A stretch of 64,000 nt of DNA from VXNE01 sp965217825. Lineage in GTDB: Bacteria; Pseudomonadota; Gammaproteobacteria; Pseudomonadales; Azotimanducaceae. The stretch's first letter is position 1, and every line of letters begins with the position of its first letter. Below, piece after piece: positions 7,767 through 17,600 of this stretch. The position numbers were made by a program, and so were the translations under genes. The stretch is from NCBI GenBank assembly GCA_965217825.1, contig OZ244571.1:1-64000 (forward strand), in the 5' to 3' direction. A model generated the notes under the pieces. It had not been told where the DNA came from. It saw only the letters and a program-made list of their open reading frames with translations, and made no database searches.

Positions 7767-8724
7767 AGACGATCCCCGGCTTAGAGCCCTCGCCGTCCAG
7801 GCTCTCGCCGAGTGGGAGTTGGAGGATGCGCGGATTCAACCCGTCGGCATCAGCGAGAACATCACGTTTCGCGTGGACGCAGTAGACAAGCGATACGTGC
7901 TGCGGATCCACCGCCCCGGATACCACACGCTTGCAGAACTGGAGTCGGAACAAGTGTGGACGTCCGCGCTGCTGGAGGCAGGGCTCGATGTGCCGGTACC
8001 GGTACGCACCCGCGACAGCCGCAGCTACGTCACACTGCCGTTCGAAGGGGGCGAGCGAAACATCGGCATGCTCGAGTGGGTGGATGGTGAGCTGCTCGGC
8101 AACATCATCAGCCGCGAAACGACCGCTTTCGCTCCGCACTTCCGCGCAGTCGGCCGTATCGCAGCGGCCATTCACAATCAGTCCTCCAACTGGACCGTGC
8201 CCAGCGGCTTCCGCCGACATCGTTTCGACGCCGAAGGCCTGCTGGGAGACCACGCTTTCTGGGGTCCGTTCTGGAATCTCCCCCAGATGACCAACGCACA
8301 ACGGGACGTGATCGGGAGCGCCCGTCGCGCAATCGCCCACGAACTGTCCCGCCTGGATCGCTCGGCGGAATCGTTCAGTCTCATTCACGCCGACCTGCAT
8401 CCCTACAACGTGGTCGTTGGCGATCAGGGCCTGCACATCATCGACTTCGACGATGCCGGTTTCGGCTGGCATCACTACGAACTCGCCGTCGCCCTTCATT
8501 ACCACCGGGAGGACGCCCGGTTCGGCGACATCCAGGCGGCACTCATCGACGGTTATCGCGAAGCGCGACCGCTCGCGGATTCGGTCGTGGCAATGCTGCC
8601 GATGTTCCTGCTCGTGCGCTCACTCGTGCATCTCGCCTGGCGCGCCCAGCGTCCCGAGCATGGGACAGACCTGTCGGAAGACATCGAGGAAGCTACCCGC
8701 GAAGCGCGAGACTGGATGGCCTAG
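7759..8724 (+). CDS. APH/homoserine-kinase-II-like kinase
   Basis: A 321-residue protein (MAEDDPRLRALAVQALAEW). The catalytic loop LIHADLHPYN (about residue 207-216) and the metal-binding IIDFDDAGFGW (about 226-236) are typical of the aminoglycoside phosphotransferase fold. KRYVLRIHRPGYH supplies the nucleotide-binding Lys strand. It overlaps the upstream aminotransferase by 8 bp and is surely co-translated. The likely role is phosphorylation of a small hydroxylated amine or amino acid, which the partner enzyme would then process. Homoserine kinase II or a choline/ethanolamine kinase is possible by fold alone. Confidence 0.87.
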   Translation: MAEDDPRLRALAVQALAEWELEDARIQPVGISENITFRVDAVDKRYVLRIHRPGYHTLAELESEQVWTSALLEAGLDVPVPVRTRDSRSYVTLPFEGGERNIGMLEWVDGELLGNIISRETTAFAPHFRAVGRIAAAIHNQSSNWTVPSGFRRHRFDAEGLLGDHAFWGPFWNLPQMTNAQRDVIGSARRAIAHELSRLDRSAESFSLIHADLHPYNVVVGDQGLHIIDFDDAGFGWHHYELAVALHYHREDARFGDIQAALIDGYREARPLADSVVAMLPMFLLVRSLVHLAWRAQRPEHGTDLSEDIEEATREARDWMA

Positions 8725-8804
8725 CAGCCAAGAGAGCGCGTCGCCAGGACCGATCAGAAGTGCGGAGCGATCAAAGCTACAATGGCCCAAACCCAAGGGA
8801 ATTG

Positions 8805-11800
8805 ATGCCGAAACAACACCCCTGCAAGCTCGCGCGCAGATGGGCGTCTACCGCGTGTGTATGCGTGATGTGCTTTTCGATGCTATCGAGCGCGGTCAAC
8901 GCCGGTATCGAAGGCCTCTTTTTCGATGCAGGTGACGCGGTGTCCCTGGAGGAGCCAGGCGCACCGGACGCAACGGGGGCGGAAACCGGGCTGCCGCAGC
9001 GCAACGTGCGGGTCGACCTTAACCGCCTGGCCGGAATCCGCGAGGAAATCGATACGCAGCGGACCGCGCCTCCGGTTGTACTCAACCTGTTCGAGGACGT
9101 TCGGTTCCAGGCGGTATTCGAGGACGCGGCGCCAACGTTGTGGGGATACTCCCTGTCAGGCCGGCTGGAAGGCGAACGGTTCGGGACCGTGACACTTGTG
9201 GTGAACGGCGACATCGTCGCGGGCACCGTACGGACGCTCACGGCGACCTACTCGATCCGCTCCGTCGGCGTCGGCGTGCACGTGGTGGAGGAGGTCGAAC
9301 GGCCGACGCTCGACGAGGACGACGGGATTGTACCGCCCGCTTCAGCCGTGTCACCGGCCCAGCCATCCGTGCCATCCGCGCAGGAAGATGACGGCAGCGA
9401 GATCGACGTGTTCGTGTTCTACACGCCCGCGGCGCGGGCTGCCCTCAATGGCACCAGACGCGCGCGCCCCCAGATCGACCTCGCCGTCGTGGAAACCAAC
9501 GCCGCCTACGAGGCGAGCGGAGCCGCGCAACGGATCCGGTTGGTTGGCGCGGTCGAGACCCGCTATGAGGAGACCGACCGTGCGTATACCGACAATCCGC
9601 ACGAGGATCTTCACCGCTTGCAAACCGCAGGCGACGGCCACATGGACGAGGTCCACCTGATCCGGGACGCGTATGCTGCGGATCTGGTGCACCTGCTCAC
9701 GGAGAAGGGAGCAGGGGTTAGCTATGTGAGTCCGTATATCGACACCCTCGGGTTCGCGCGAACGGGAGTTGAATTTGGCCGGGTCCCGAGTTCGACCTTG
9801 GCGCACGAACTGGGCCACAACATGGGGCTGCAGCACGACCGCTACTCGCCGTTCAACACGCTGAACTATCCCTTTCCCTACAGCCATGGCTACGTGAACC
9901 AGAAGGCGTTCGAGGACCGCGCACCTGCGGACGCTTGCTTTTACACGATCATGGCCTATTTCAACCAGTGTGCAGATGCCGGACTCTCGGGCCCGGACCT
10001 TATGCGGTTCTCCAATCCGAACCAGCATTACCCGGACGCCGACGGCGACCCGATGGGCATTCCCGGAGACGATCCTTCCGAGGAAGTGGACGGTCCCGCG
10101 GATGCCGTGCGCAGTCTCAACGAGACGCGGACGTCGGTGGCGAACTTCCGAGCGAGCGCGAACCGTTGCTCGTACCGGCTGATACGGGCTGACGACGCAC
10201 GAATTGTGGTGGGTGTGGACGGCGGGTCGTTCACCGTGGGGGTCAAGGTCGGCGAGGGCTGCCCGGTCGAGGCCATCAGCCACGACGAGTTCGTGGAACT
10301 GGTGACGCATCCGACCGGCGAGGGGGCCGACGTGGCGCCGCGGGTTGCGGGGAACGACGGTGGCGCGCGCATCGGGCTGATCACCATCATGGGGATGTCC
10401 GTGGAGATACTCCAGAAGGGTCGCGCGACGGTTGCGGGCGTGTGCGGAAGATCGCCCTGGGTGCGCGACGTCCTCACCGACCACGCCGGTCGGGAGAGTT
10501 GCGACGAAGTTACGGAGTTCGATCTCGCGGAGGTCTACGTGTTGAGACTGGTAGGACGTAGGATCGCCGGGTCGATCGAGCCCAACGACTTCGACGGCCT
10601 GGTCAACCTGCGGCTCCTCGATTTGAGAGTCAATAGACTGAGCGGGCCGATCCCCGCGGACGTGGGACGGCTTCGGAAACTTCGCAAACTGTACCTCAAC
10701 GACAACGAGTTCAGCGGGCCGATCCCTCCAGCGTTGGGGCGACTTGATCTCCGGCATCTTGAGGTCAGCGGGAATGCGCTGAGCGGGCCGATTCCTCCCG
10801 AACTCGGTGCCCTCGAGAATCTTACGGGCTCGCTGTTGCTGGACCATAACCGACTCAGCGGCCCCATTCCCGAGGAACTCGGCAATCTCCGGAATGCGTG
10901 GGCCATTTCCCTTGCCGCCAACGCGCTGACGGGAGACATTCCCCCGGCGCTTGGATCCCTGGACCGCGCCCGGGAACTGCGGCTGCACGACAACGCCCTG
11001 TCGGGCCCGGTTCCTCCGGAACTCGTTCAATTGGAAAACCTGCTCGAGCTGTCGCTCCGCGACAACGCCCTCACCGGGTGCATTCCAGGTGGCCTGCGCG
11101 ACGTCCCCAACAACGACCTTGACCAGCTTGGACTCGGATACTGTGCCGCCGTCTCGCTGGCACACGGAGGACCGCCCGATGCTCCCGGCGAGGCGGGGAG
11201 GGTCACCGAAGGGACCGCTGCATCCATTACCATCCTCGCCGAGCCGGAGCAAGACGCGGCGTTCGACGTCACCGTTACCGTGTCGGGCGGGGAAGCTTTC
11301 GGCGTGGCGCGGGGAGATCGAACGGTGACCATCTCCTCCGGAATGACCGAGGCAACCCTTACTGTCGACACCGAGAACGACGAGGTCGAAGAACCGGACG
11401 GTGCCTTCACCGCCACGATCCTGGCGGAGGCCGGGTTCGCCTTGACGACGTCTCGCAGCAGCGCATCGATCGTCATCGACGACGACGAAGGGCCATCCGC
11501 ACCGACCATTGTCTCGCTGATACCTGAGGACGGCATGCTGACTGTCATCTGGAGCGCACCTCCTGGCGACGGTGCGCCTATCACCGAATACCACATCCGC
11601 TACAGGCCCGCGCCTCCGGCATCCGAGTGCAGACCTGGACTCGGATCAGTCACGAAACTGGTGCACTGCAACGCGACATCAGGGGTCTGAACGACCGCGT
11701 CGAGTACGACGTACAGGTGCGGGCCGTGAACGAGGACGGCGACGGCGCATGGTCGGAGACCGCCAGGGGCACACCGAGATCATGCCCGGACGGCGTCGAC

Positions 11801-13336
11801 CTCGGCGATTGCCGGACCCTTCGGGCAGTCAGGGACATCCTCGTCGGTAACGGCACGGCCCTGAACTGGGCGACCGGGCTTCCCATAGAAGAGTGGACCG
11901 GCGTCGCGGTGAATCGCCGCACCGGGCGCGTTGCAGGAATACGTCTTTCCGGCCAAGACCTGAGCGGAGCTATCCCGGCGGAACTGGGCAATCTCACGGA
12001 GCTGACGTCGTTATCGCTGACAGACAATGAACTGACCGGCATTATCCCTCCACAACTGGGAAATCTGACACGCCTGCTGGTGTTGCGGCTCAGCAACAAT
12101 AGATTGACCGGCATAGTCCCCGTCGAATTGAGCGAACTTTCGAACCTGTCGTCCTTGTCCATATCGCATAATGAACTCACGGGAACCGTTCCTCCCGAGC
12201 TGGGCCGTCTCGTGAACCTGGAGTGGCTGTTGCTCGGCGAAAACGGACTCACCGGTTCGATCCCGCCGGAGTTGGGCGGTCTTACCAACCTGGTCGGACT
12301 GTGGCTCCAAGGCAACGACCTCACCGGCCCGATACCGGCAGAGTTGGCCAACCTCACGAACTTGGGCTTGCTGTGGCTTCACGGCAACGAACTGACTGGA
12401 CCGATTCCCGCAGGTTTGGGACGCCTTTCGAAGCTGCGGCAATTGTTGCTTTACAGGAATCGACTGACGGGCACAATCCCGAGGTCTTTGGCGAACCTGA
12501 CGAACTTGAATAGGTTATTGCTTGCGGACAATGACCTGACCGGATGCGTGCCGGCTTCCTTGCGCGACGTTCCTCGAAACGACCTGGACCAGCTTGACCT
12601 GCCCGACTGTCCTCCCCCCTCCGTCATCGATCTCGTGATCGAATCGATCCCGCTCGATGGCCGTGCCTACGGCGCCGGCGAGCGCATCGAAGCATCCGTC
12701 TGGTTCGAGCCCGACGTCACCGTCTCCGGCTCTCCGCAACTGGCGTTGATGATCCGTTCCGAGGTCCGCCCCGCCACGTTCGTCGCAAACCGGGGCAACG
12801 GCCAGCTCGACTTCCGCTACGCCGTGGGGTCGGCCGACCGTGACTCCGACGGTATCAGCATCGCGCCCAACGCGTTAACGTTGAACGGTGGCAAGATTCA
12901 GGATGCCAGCGGCGAACACGCCGTCCTCGATCTCGGCGAGCATTCCATCGCCAACCATCCCTCCCACCAGGTCAGGGGCGCTCTGCGCGAACTGGTTCCG
13001 GACCAGGAACTGGAAGCAGGCGGCGAGACCCTGACACTGGATCTGTCGCACTACTTCAACTTCCCAGAAGGCGGGACGCTTACTTACGGGACGCCGATCT
13101 CCAGCGATCCAGCGGTCGTCACCGCGATCATCGAAGACGGCCTGTTGAAGATCATGCCGCAGGAGGAAGGTATCGCCACAATTACCGTAACGGCGACGGA
13201 CGACAGCGGCGTCACCGTGACGTTGAGTTTCAGAATCACGGTGACCGCGACGATGCGCGGACTTCGACCTTGGCTCATCGGCGTCCTGGCGGAGGAACAG
13301 GAAGCGGAAGAAGGGGAAGCCAACGATCCACAGTAA
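8805..13336 (+). pseudogene. Secreted metzincin-LRR giant protein, copy 1, frameshifted
   Basis: Start at ATG 8805 (MPKQHPCKLARRWASTACVC) with AAGGGA 4 nt upstream and a signal peptide ending near SSAVNA. Order of parts: N-terminal domain; reprolysin-like metzincin with HELGHNMGLQHD at 334-345 and Met-turn TIMAY; BACON-like domain; plant-type LRR block (SGPIPxxLGxLxxL); Calx-beta-like; FN3; a second LRR block; bacterial Ig/cadherin-like C-terminus ending EGEANDPQ. Compared with the second copy (14674-19230), one G is missing at about 11629 (GAGTGCAGACC against GGGTGGCAGATC). The first frame therefore stops at 11690, and the rest continues in another frame from 11627. No slippery heptamer is seen, so this is a real null allele or a sequencing error. 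The truncated product would still keep the peptidase and first LRR block. Confidence 0.85.
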
Positions 13337-13385
13337 TCGTTGCTGGTTGTGGCGGGTGCCGCTTGCCTCCGCCCGTCGGATTCGA

Positions 13386-13930
13386 TCCGACTTGATCCGA
13401 TCGATGATGGAGGTCGTTGAGGAGTCCTCGAACAGGCCTACGACCTTGACCGTACCGCCGTAACCGCGCACGAAGTCTCCGCCGACCACTTCGATTTCGG
13501 CATAGTCGCCGCCTTTCGCCAGCAGTCCGGGCGCAACGCCGACAACAACGCCTCCGGCGTGTCCCCCGAGAACGAGGTCACCCAATCCACCGAGGCCAAG
13601 CCATCAAGCACGCGCATACGGCTTTCCACATCGTTCACCGGGCGGCCGTTGCCTTTGAGTCGCTCGGCGGACGCGTCGTCATTGACCGCCACCACGAGAC
13701 GGTCTGCAAGGCCGCGCGCCTGATCCCGGTAGCCCACATGACCGGCGTGCAGTATGTTGAAACATCCGTTGAAGACGATCTTGTCACCCCGGCCGCGCGG
13801 CGACAACGATAAGCGCGTCGCGGTCGAGCACTCCATGTTCGACCGACCGCTGTCTGGCAATGGATCGATTAATTTCGGCGGCGGTCACCGCTGCGGTGCC
13901 GATCCGCGCGCAAACGAGTCCCGCAGCGAG
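13386..13930 (-). pseudogene. 3' fragment of hldE (duplicated, decayed)
   Basis: On the minus strand this stretch repeats the C-terminal ~190 residues of HldE at 19276-20700, for example LAAGLVCARIGTAAVTAAEI, then DKIVFNGCFNILHAGHVGY and VVAVNDDASAERLKGNGRP. It has lost its stop (TGA to CGA), carries frameshifts around 13550 and 13800, and changes the catalytic TNGCFDILHAGH to FNGCFNILHAGH. It directly follows the first LRR gene, exactly as the true hldE follows the second, so the duplicated unit was LRR gene plus hldE tail. It is not expected to make a protein. Confidence 0.88.
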
Positions 13931-13958
13931 ATCAGCCTTTGGCGTTTGGCCCGTCTGG

Positions 13959-13970
13959 TATGCTCGTCTC
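13959..13970 (+). promoter_or_regulatory. Probable -10 of a leaderless transcript
   Basis: TATGCT at 13959-13964 lies 6 nt before ATG 13971, with TTGGCG-type sequence 14-20 nt further up. There is no ribosome-binding site, so the mRNA would begin at or next to the start codon. This region begins where similarity to hldE ends. Confidence 0.4.
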
Positions 13971-14177
13971 ATGTACCGACACGTCGTTGAACGCCACGGA
14001 AAACTGGAGGAACTGGATCGTTCATTCGATCTGGATTTCTGGCAGGCCCAGCCGGCAAAAGCGAGATTCGACGCGACTTGGGATCTGATTCTCCACTACG
14101 CCAGGGTCAAAGGGATCGATGTTCGTCACCTCCGACTTCAGCGATCTGTTGAGTCTTTTCAACGCCAAGCGCGTTAG
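13971..14177 (+). CDS. Small protein paired with nucleotidyltransferase (68 aa)
   Basis: The product MYRHVVERHGKLEELDRSFD continues to a C-terminal RLQRSVESFQRQAR. The F-D-L-D-F-W-Q segment and terminal L-R-L-Q-R-S-V-E match a small helical protein commonly found just before DUF6036-type nucleotidyltransferase genes. It overlaps the next gene by 59 nt in another frame. Role unknown; by size and pairing it could be the antidote or specificity partner of the nucleotidyltransferase. An ATG with no leader suggests leaderless expression. Confidence 0.7.
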   Translation: MYRHVVERHGKLEELDRSFDLDFWQAQPAKARFDATWDLILHYARVKGIDVRHLRLQRSVESFQRQAR

Positions 14178-14565
14178 GTACATGGTGACCGGCGGATACG
14201 CCATGGTCCAGCATGCCCAACCCCGTTTCACCAATGACCTGGATCTCTGGATCAGTACCGAAACGACCAACGCCGACGCCGTCTACAGCGCACTGCTGGA
14301 CTTCGGCGCGCCGCTATCCGGGCTGACACCTGCGGACTTCAAGGGAGAGGGCTCCTTCTACCAAATGGGTACTCCGCCCAATCGGGTGGATTTCCTGATG
14401 GGTATTCCCGGCGTGGAATTCCAAGCGGCCTGGAACCGGCGCATGGAAGTCGACTTCGACGGCCTGCTGGTGTCCTTCATTTCCCGCCAAGACCTGATCA
14501 GAGCCAGGCAGGCGGCTGGCCGGCCCCAGGATCTGATAGACCTTCAAGCCTTGCGACGGACCTGA
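14119..14565 (+). CDS. DUF6036/AbiEii-like nucleotidyltransferase
   Basis: A 148-residue protein (MFVTSDFSDLLSLFNAKRVR). YMVTGGYAMVQHAQPRFTND followed by LDLWI is the minimal nucleotidyltransferase core: a GG start, then the metal-binding D-x-D. The FLMGIPGVEF strand and the C-terminal RPQDLIDLQALRR are typical of the family. AbiEii-type toxins and MNT antitoxins share this fold, so a toxin-antitoxin or abortive-infection role with the overlapping 68-residue protein is possible. The pair sits at the joint of the LRR/hldE duplication, between two pieces of hldE sequence, which suggests it was inserted there. Confidence 0.82.
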   Translation: MFVTSDFSDLLSLFNAKRVRYMVTGGYAMVQHAQPRFTNDLDLWISTETTNADAVYSALLDFGAPLSGLTPADFKGEGSFYQMGTPPNRVDFLMGIPGVEFQAAWNRRMEVDFDGLLVSFISRQDLIRARQAAGRPQDLIDLQALRRT

Positions 14566-14621
14566 CAAAGCTGACGGGGCGAGCGAGTTGAATGTTCGAT
14601 GCCCCGGGCGAAGCCAAAGGA

Positions 14622-14667
14622 ATCCGACTTGATTCGATTAATGATGGCCGTGGCCCAGGAGTCCTCG
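14622..14667 (-). pseudogene. 46-bp remnant of the hldE 3' end
   Basis: Read on the minus strand it encodes EDSWATAIINRIKSD, against EDSSTTSIIDRIKSD at the true HldE C-terminus. It stops where the second LRR gene begins, so hldE-tail sequence borders that gene on both sides. This marks a breakpoint of the tandem duplication. Confidence 0.8.
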
Positions 14668-14673
14668 CCCTTG

Positions 14674-17600
14674 ATGGCGGAACAGCACCCCCGCAATCCC
14701 GTGCACAGGTGGGCGTCTACCGCGTGTGTGTGCGCGATGTGCTTTTCGTTGCTCTCGAGCGCGGCCAACGCCGAGATCGAAGGCCTCTTTTCTGATGCAG
14801 ATAACGCGTTGTCCCTGGAGGAGCCAGGCGCGCCTGAAGTTGCGCCACAACAACGCCGTATCGTACGCATCGACTTTGGGCAACTTGACACGGCGCGAAA
14901 GGAAGTCCTCGCGGGGCGTCCGGCGCACTTGGCGCTGAACCTGTTTGACGGGGCGTCCTTTCGAGTCATCGTGGATCGCACCGCGCCTACGTCGTCCGGG
15001 TATTCGCTGTCGGGACGGCTGGAGGGCATACCGTTCGGCACGATGGCGCTGGTCCGTAACGGCAGCGTCGTAATGGGAAAAGTGAGGACGCTCGACGCCG
15101 TCTATACGATCCGATCCGTGGGCGCCGGCACGTACGTTATTTCACGGACCGAGCCGATGGAATTCACCGAAGGCCCGCCCCTGAAACCGGTCCCAGCAAC
15201 ATCCGCCCTGGATTCTGAAACTGACGCGAGAGCTACCGAGGAGGATGACGGCTCCGAAATCGACGTGTTCGTCGTCTGGACATCGGCAGCCAAGTCGGTT
15301 TTCGGAGGGACCCGCCCCGTCCGGGCGTCAATCGACCTCGCCGTTGTGGAAACGAATGACGCCTACGCCGCCAGCGGCGCAGCGCAAAGGATCAGACTGG
15401 TGGGCGCTGTGGAGGTGGACTATGACGAGCCGGACCACATAGAGACACACCTTCGTCGTCTCGTGAATCCCTCTGACGGCTACCTGGATGAAATCCACAC
15501 GCTACGCGACAGCTACGCCGCCGACCTGGTGCATCTGGCGTTGGGCGGCGGTTGCGGCTCTTTCGGATTTGCAGGATTGGCATTCTTGATGGACGAACCG
15601 TCCCCGAGCTTCGCTTCGTCCGCATTTTCCGCATCCGTCTTCTGCGATGACTTCCTCGACGGTAGAGGACTGGGCAGCCGGGGCTTCGCCCATGAACTGG
15701 GACACAACATGGGACTGCAGCACGATCGCTACGCGCGATACGCCACGCTGAACAAGCCCTATCCCTACAGCCATGGATATGTGAACCAGAACGTATTCGA
15801 GAACGGCGCCACCTACAATGCGCGGTGGAGGACGATCATGTCCTACAACGACCAATGCGCCGATGCGGGTTTCGACTGCCGGCAGCTCCTTCGCTTCTCG
15901 AATCCCGATCAGCGCTACCCGGACGCCAGCGGGCACCCGCTCGGGATTCCCGGCGACGACGCGTCCGAGGAAGTGGACGGTCCCGCGGATGCCGTGCGCA
16001 GTCTCGACGAGACGCGACGCATCGTTGCGAACTTCCGCCCCAGCGCTTCGCGCTGCACGTATCGTCTGGCGCAAGAAGCCATGACCGTCCCGGCGGCTGG
16101 CGGCTCGTTTTCGATCGATGTCCAGGCCGAACCGGACTGCGCGTATACCGTGCGAAGTCACGAACAGTTTCTTTCAGTGACATCTGGCTCGAGCACCGGC
16201 GGAGACGGCAAGGTGAGGTTCCAGGTGGCGGCGAACGAGGGCGATGCGCGCGTAGGCTCGATTTCCGTCGCCGGCGAAACGCTTCTCGTGCGCCAGTCAG
16301 GCATCCACGCGGTCGCGAGTGTATGTGGGCGAACGCCCGCGATCCGGGACGGGATCATGGCCTGGTCGGGAAGAGATCACTGTAGCGAGGTGACGGAATT
16401 CGACCTGAGCGAGGTTCCCTACCTTGTCCTGCCAGGACGCGGAATAACCGCGTTGCGGGAGGGTGACTTTACGGGCCTTTCGAGACTGCAATGGTTGAGC
16501 CTCGGCCGCAATTCGATCGCTGGCGGGATTCCGCCGGAACTGGGCCGACTTACGAATCTCCGAGTGCTTGACCTCGCGGACAACCGATTGACCGGGCCGA
16601 TCCCGCCAGACCTGGGACGACTCACGAAACTTACCGACCTGGTTCTCTCCGGAAATAAACTGACGGGCAACATCCCGGCAGAGTTGGGCCGACTCACGAA
16701 CCTCGTCGACCTGGGTCTCTCCGGAAACAGACTGACGGGCAACATCCCGGCAGAGCTGGGACGGCTCATACAAGTGAACACACTGGACCTTTCCGACAAC
16801 GTGTTGACGGGCAACATCCCCTCCGAATTGGCCAACATTCCTCGTCTCTTGCGTCTTGACCTTTCCGGCAATCGGCTAAAGGGTCCCATTCCGGTCTGGT
16901 TCGGGAGCCTGCGGTCCCTACGGTTGGTGCATCTCCATGACAATCAACTGACGGGCACCATTCCGACGGACTTGGGCAGGGTTACGAGGCTGCAGGAGCT
17001 AAAGCTTCACGACAATCGACTGACAGGTGCCATTCCCGCAGAGTTGAGCGTTCCCGAGAACCTGAGGACACTGCACCTTGCGGGCAACAGGCTGACAGGA
17101 TGCATTCCAGGCGCCCTGCGGGACATTGGGGACAACGACCTTGACCAGCTTGGACTTGGGTACTGCGCTGCCGTCTCTATCGCCAACGGAGGACCGCCCG
17201 ATGCTCCGGGAGAGGCGGGGAGGGTCACCGAAGGCGCCGCTGCATCCTTTACCATCATCGCCGAACCTGGGCAAGACACGGCGTTTGACATAACCGTTAC
17301 CGTCGCGGGCGGGGAGACCTTCGGCGTCGCGCGGGGCAATCGAACGGTGACCATCCCGTCGGGAATGACTGAAGCGACGCTTCCCGTGAACACGGAGGAC
17401 GACGACGTCGAAGAGCCGGACGGCGTGTTCACCGCCACGATCCTCGCAGACAGCGAGTTCGCCCTTTTCGCGTCTCGCAGCAGCGCATCCATCGTCGTCG
17501 ACGACGACGAAGGGCCCTTGGCGCCCACCATCGTTTCGCTGACGCCCGAGGATGGCATGCTGACTGTCACTTGGACTGCCCCACAAGGCGTCCCCGTCAC

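Noticed and set aside
9351..11594. Long open frame (about 747 codons) on the minus strand
   Set aside because: Antisense shadow of the repetitive LRR coding region; the periodic pattern simply reflects the LRR repeats on the other strand.
11621..11690. Programmed ribosomal frameshift in the first LRR gene
   Set aside because: No slippery heptamer or downstream pseudoknot is seen at the joint, and copy 2 is continuous, so a plain base deletion explains it better.
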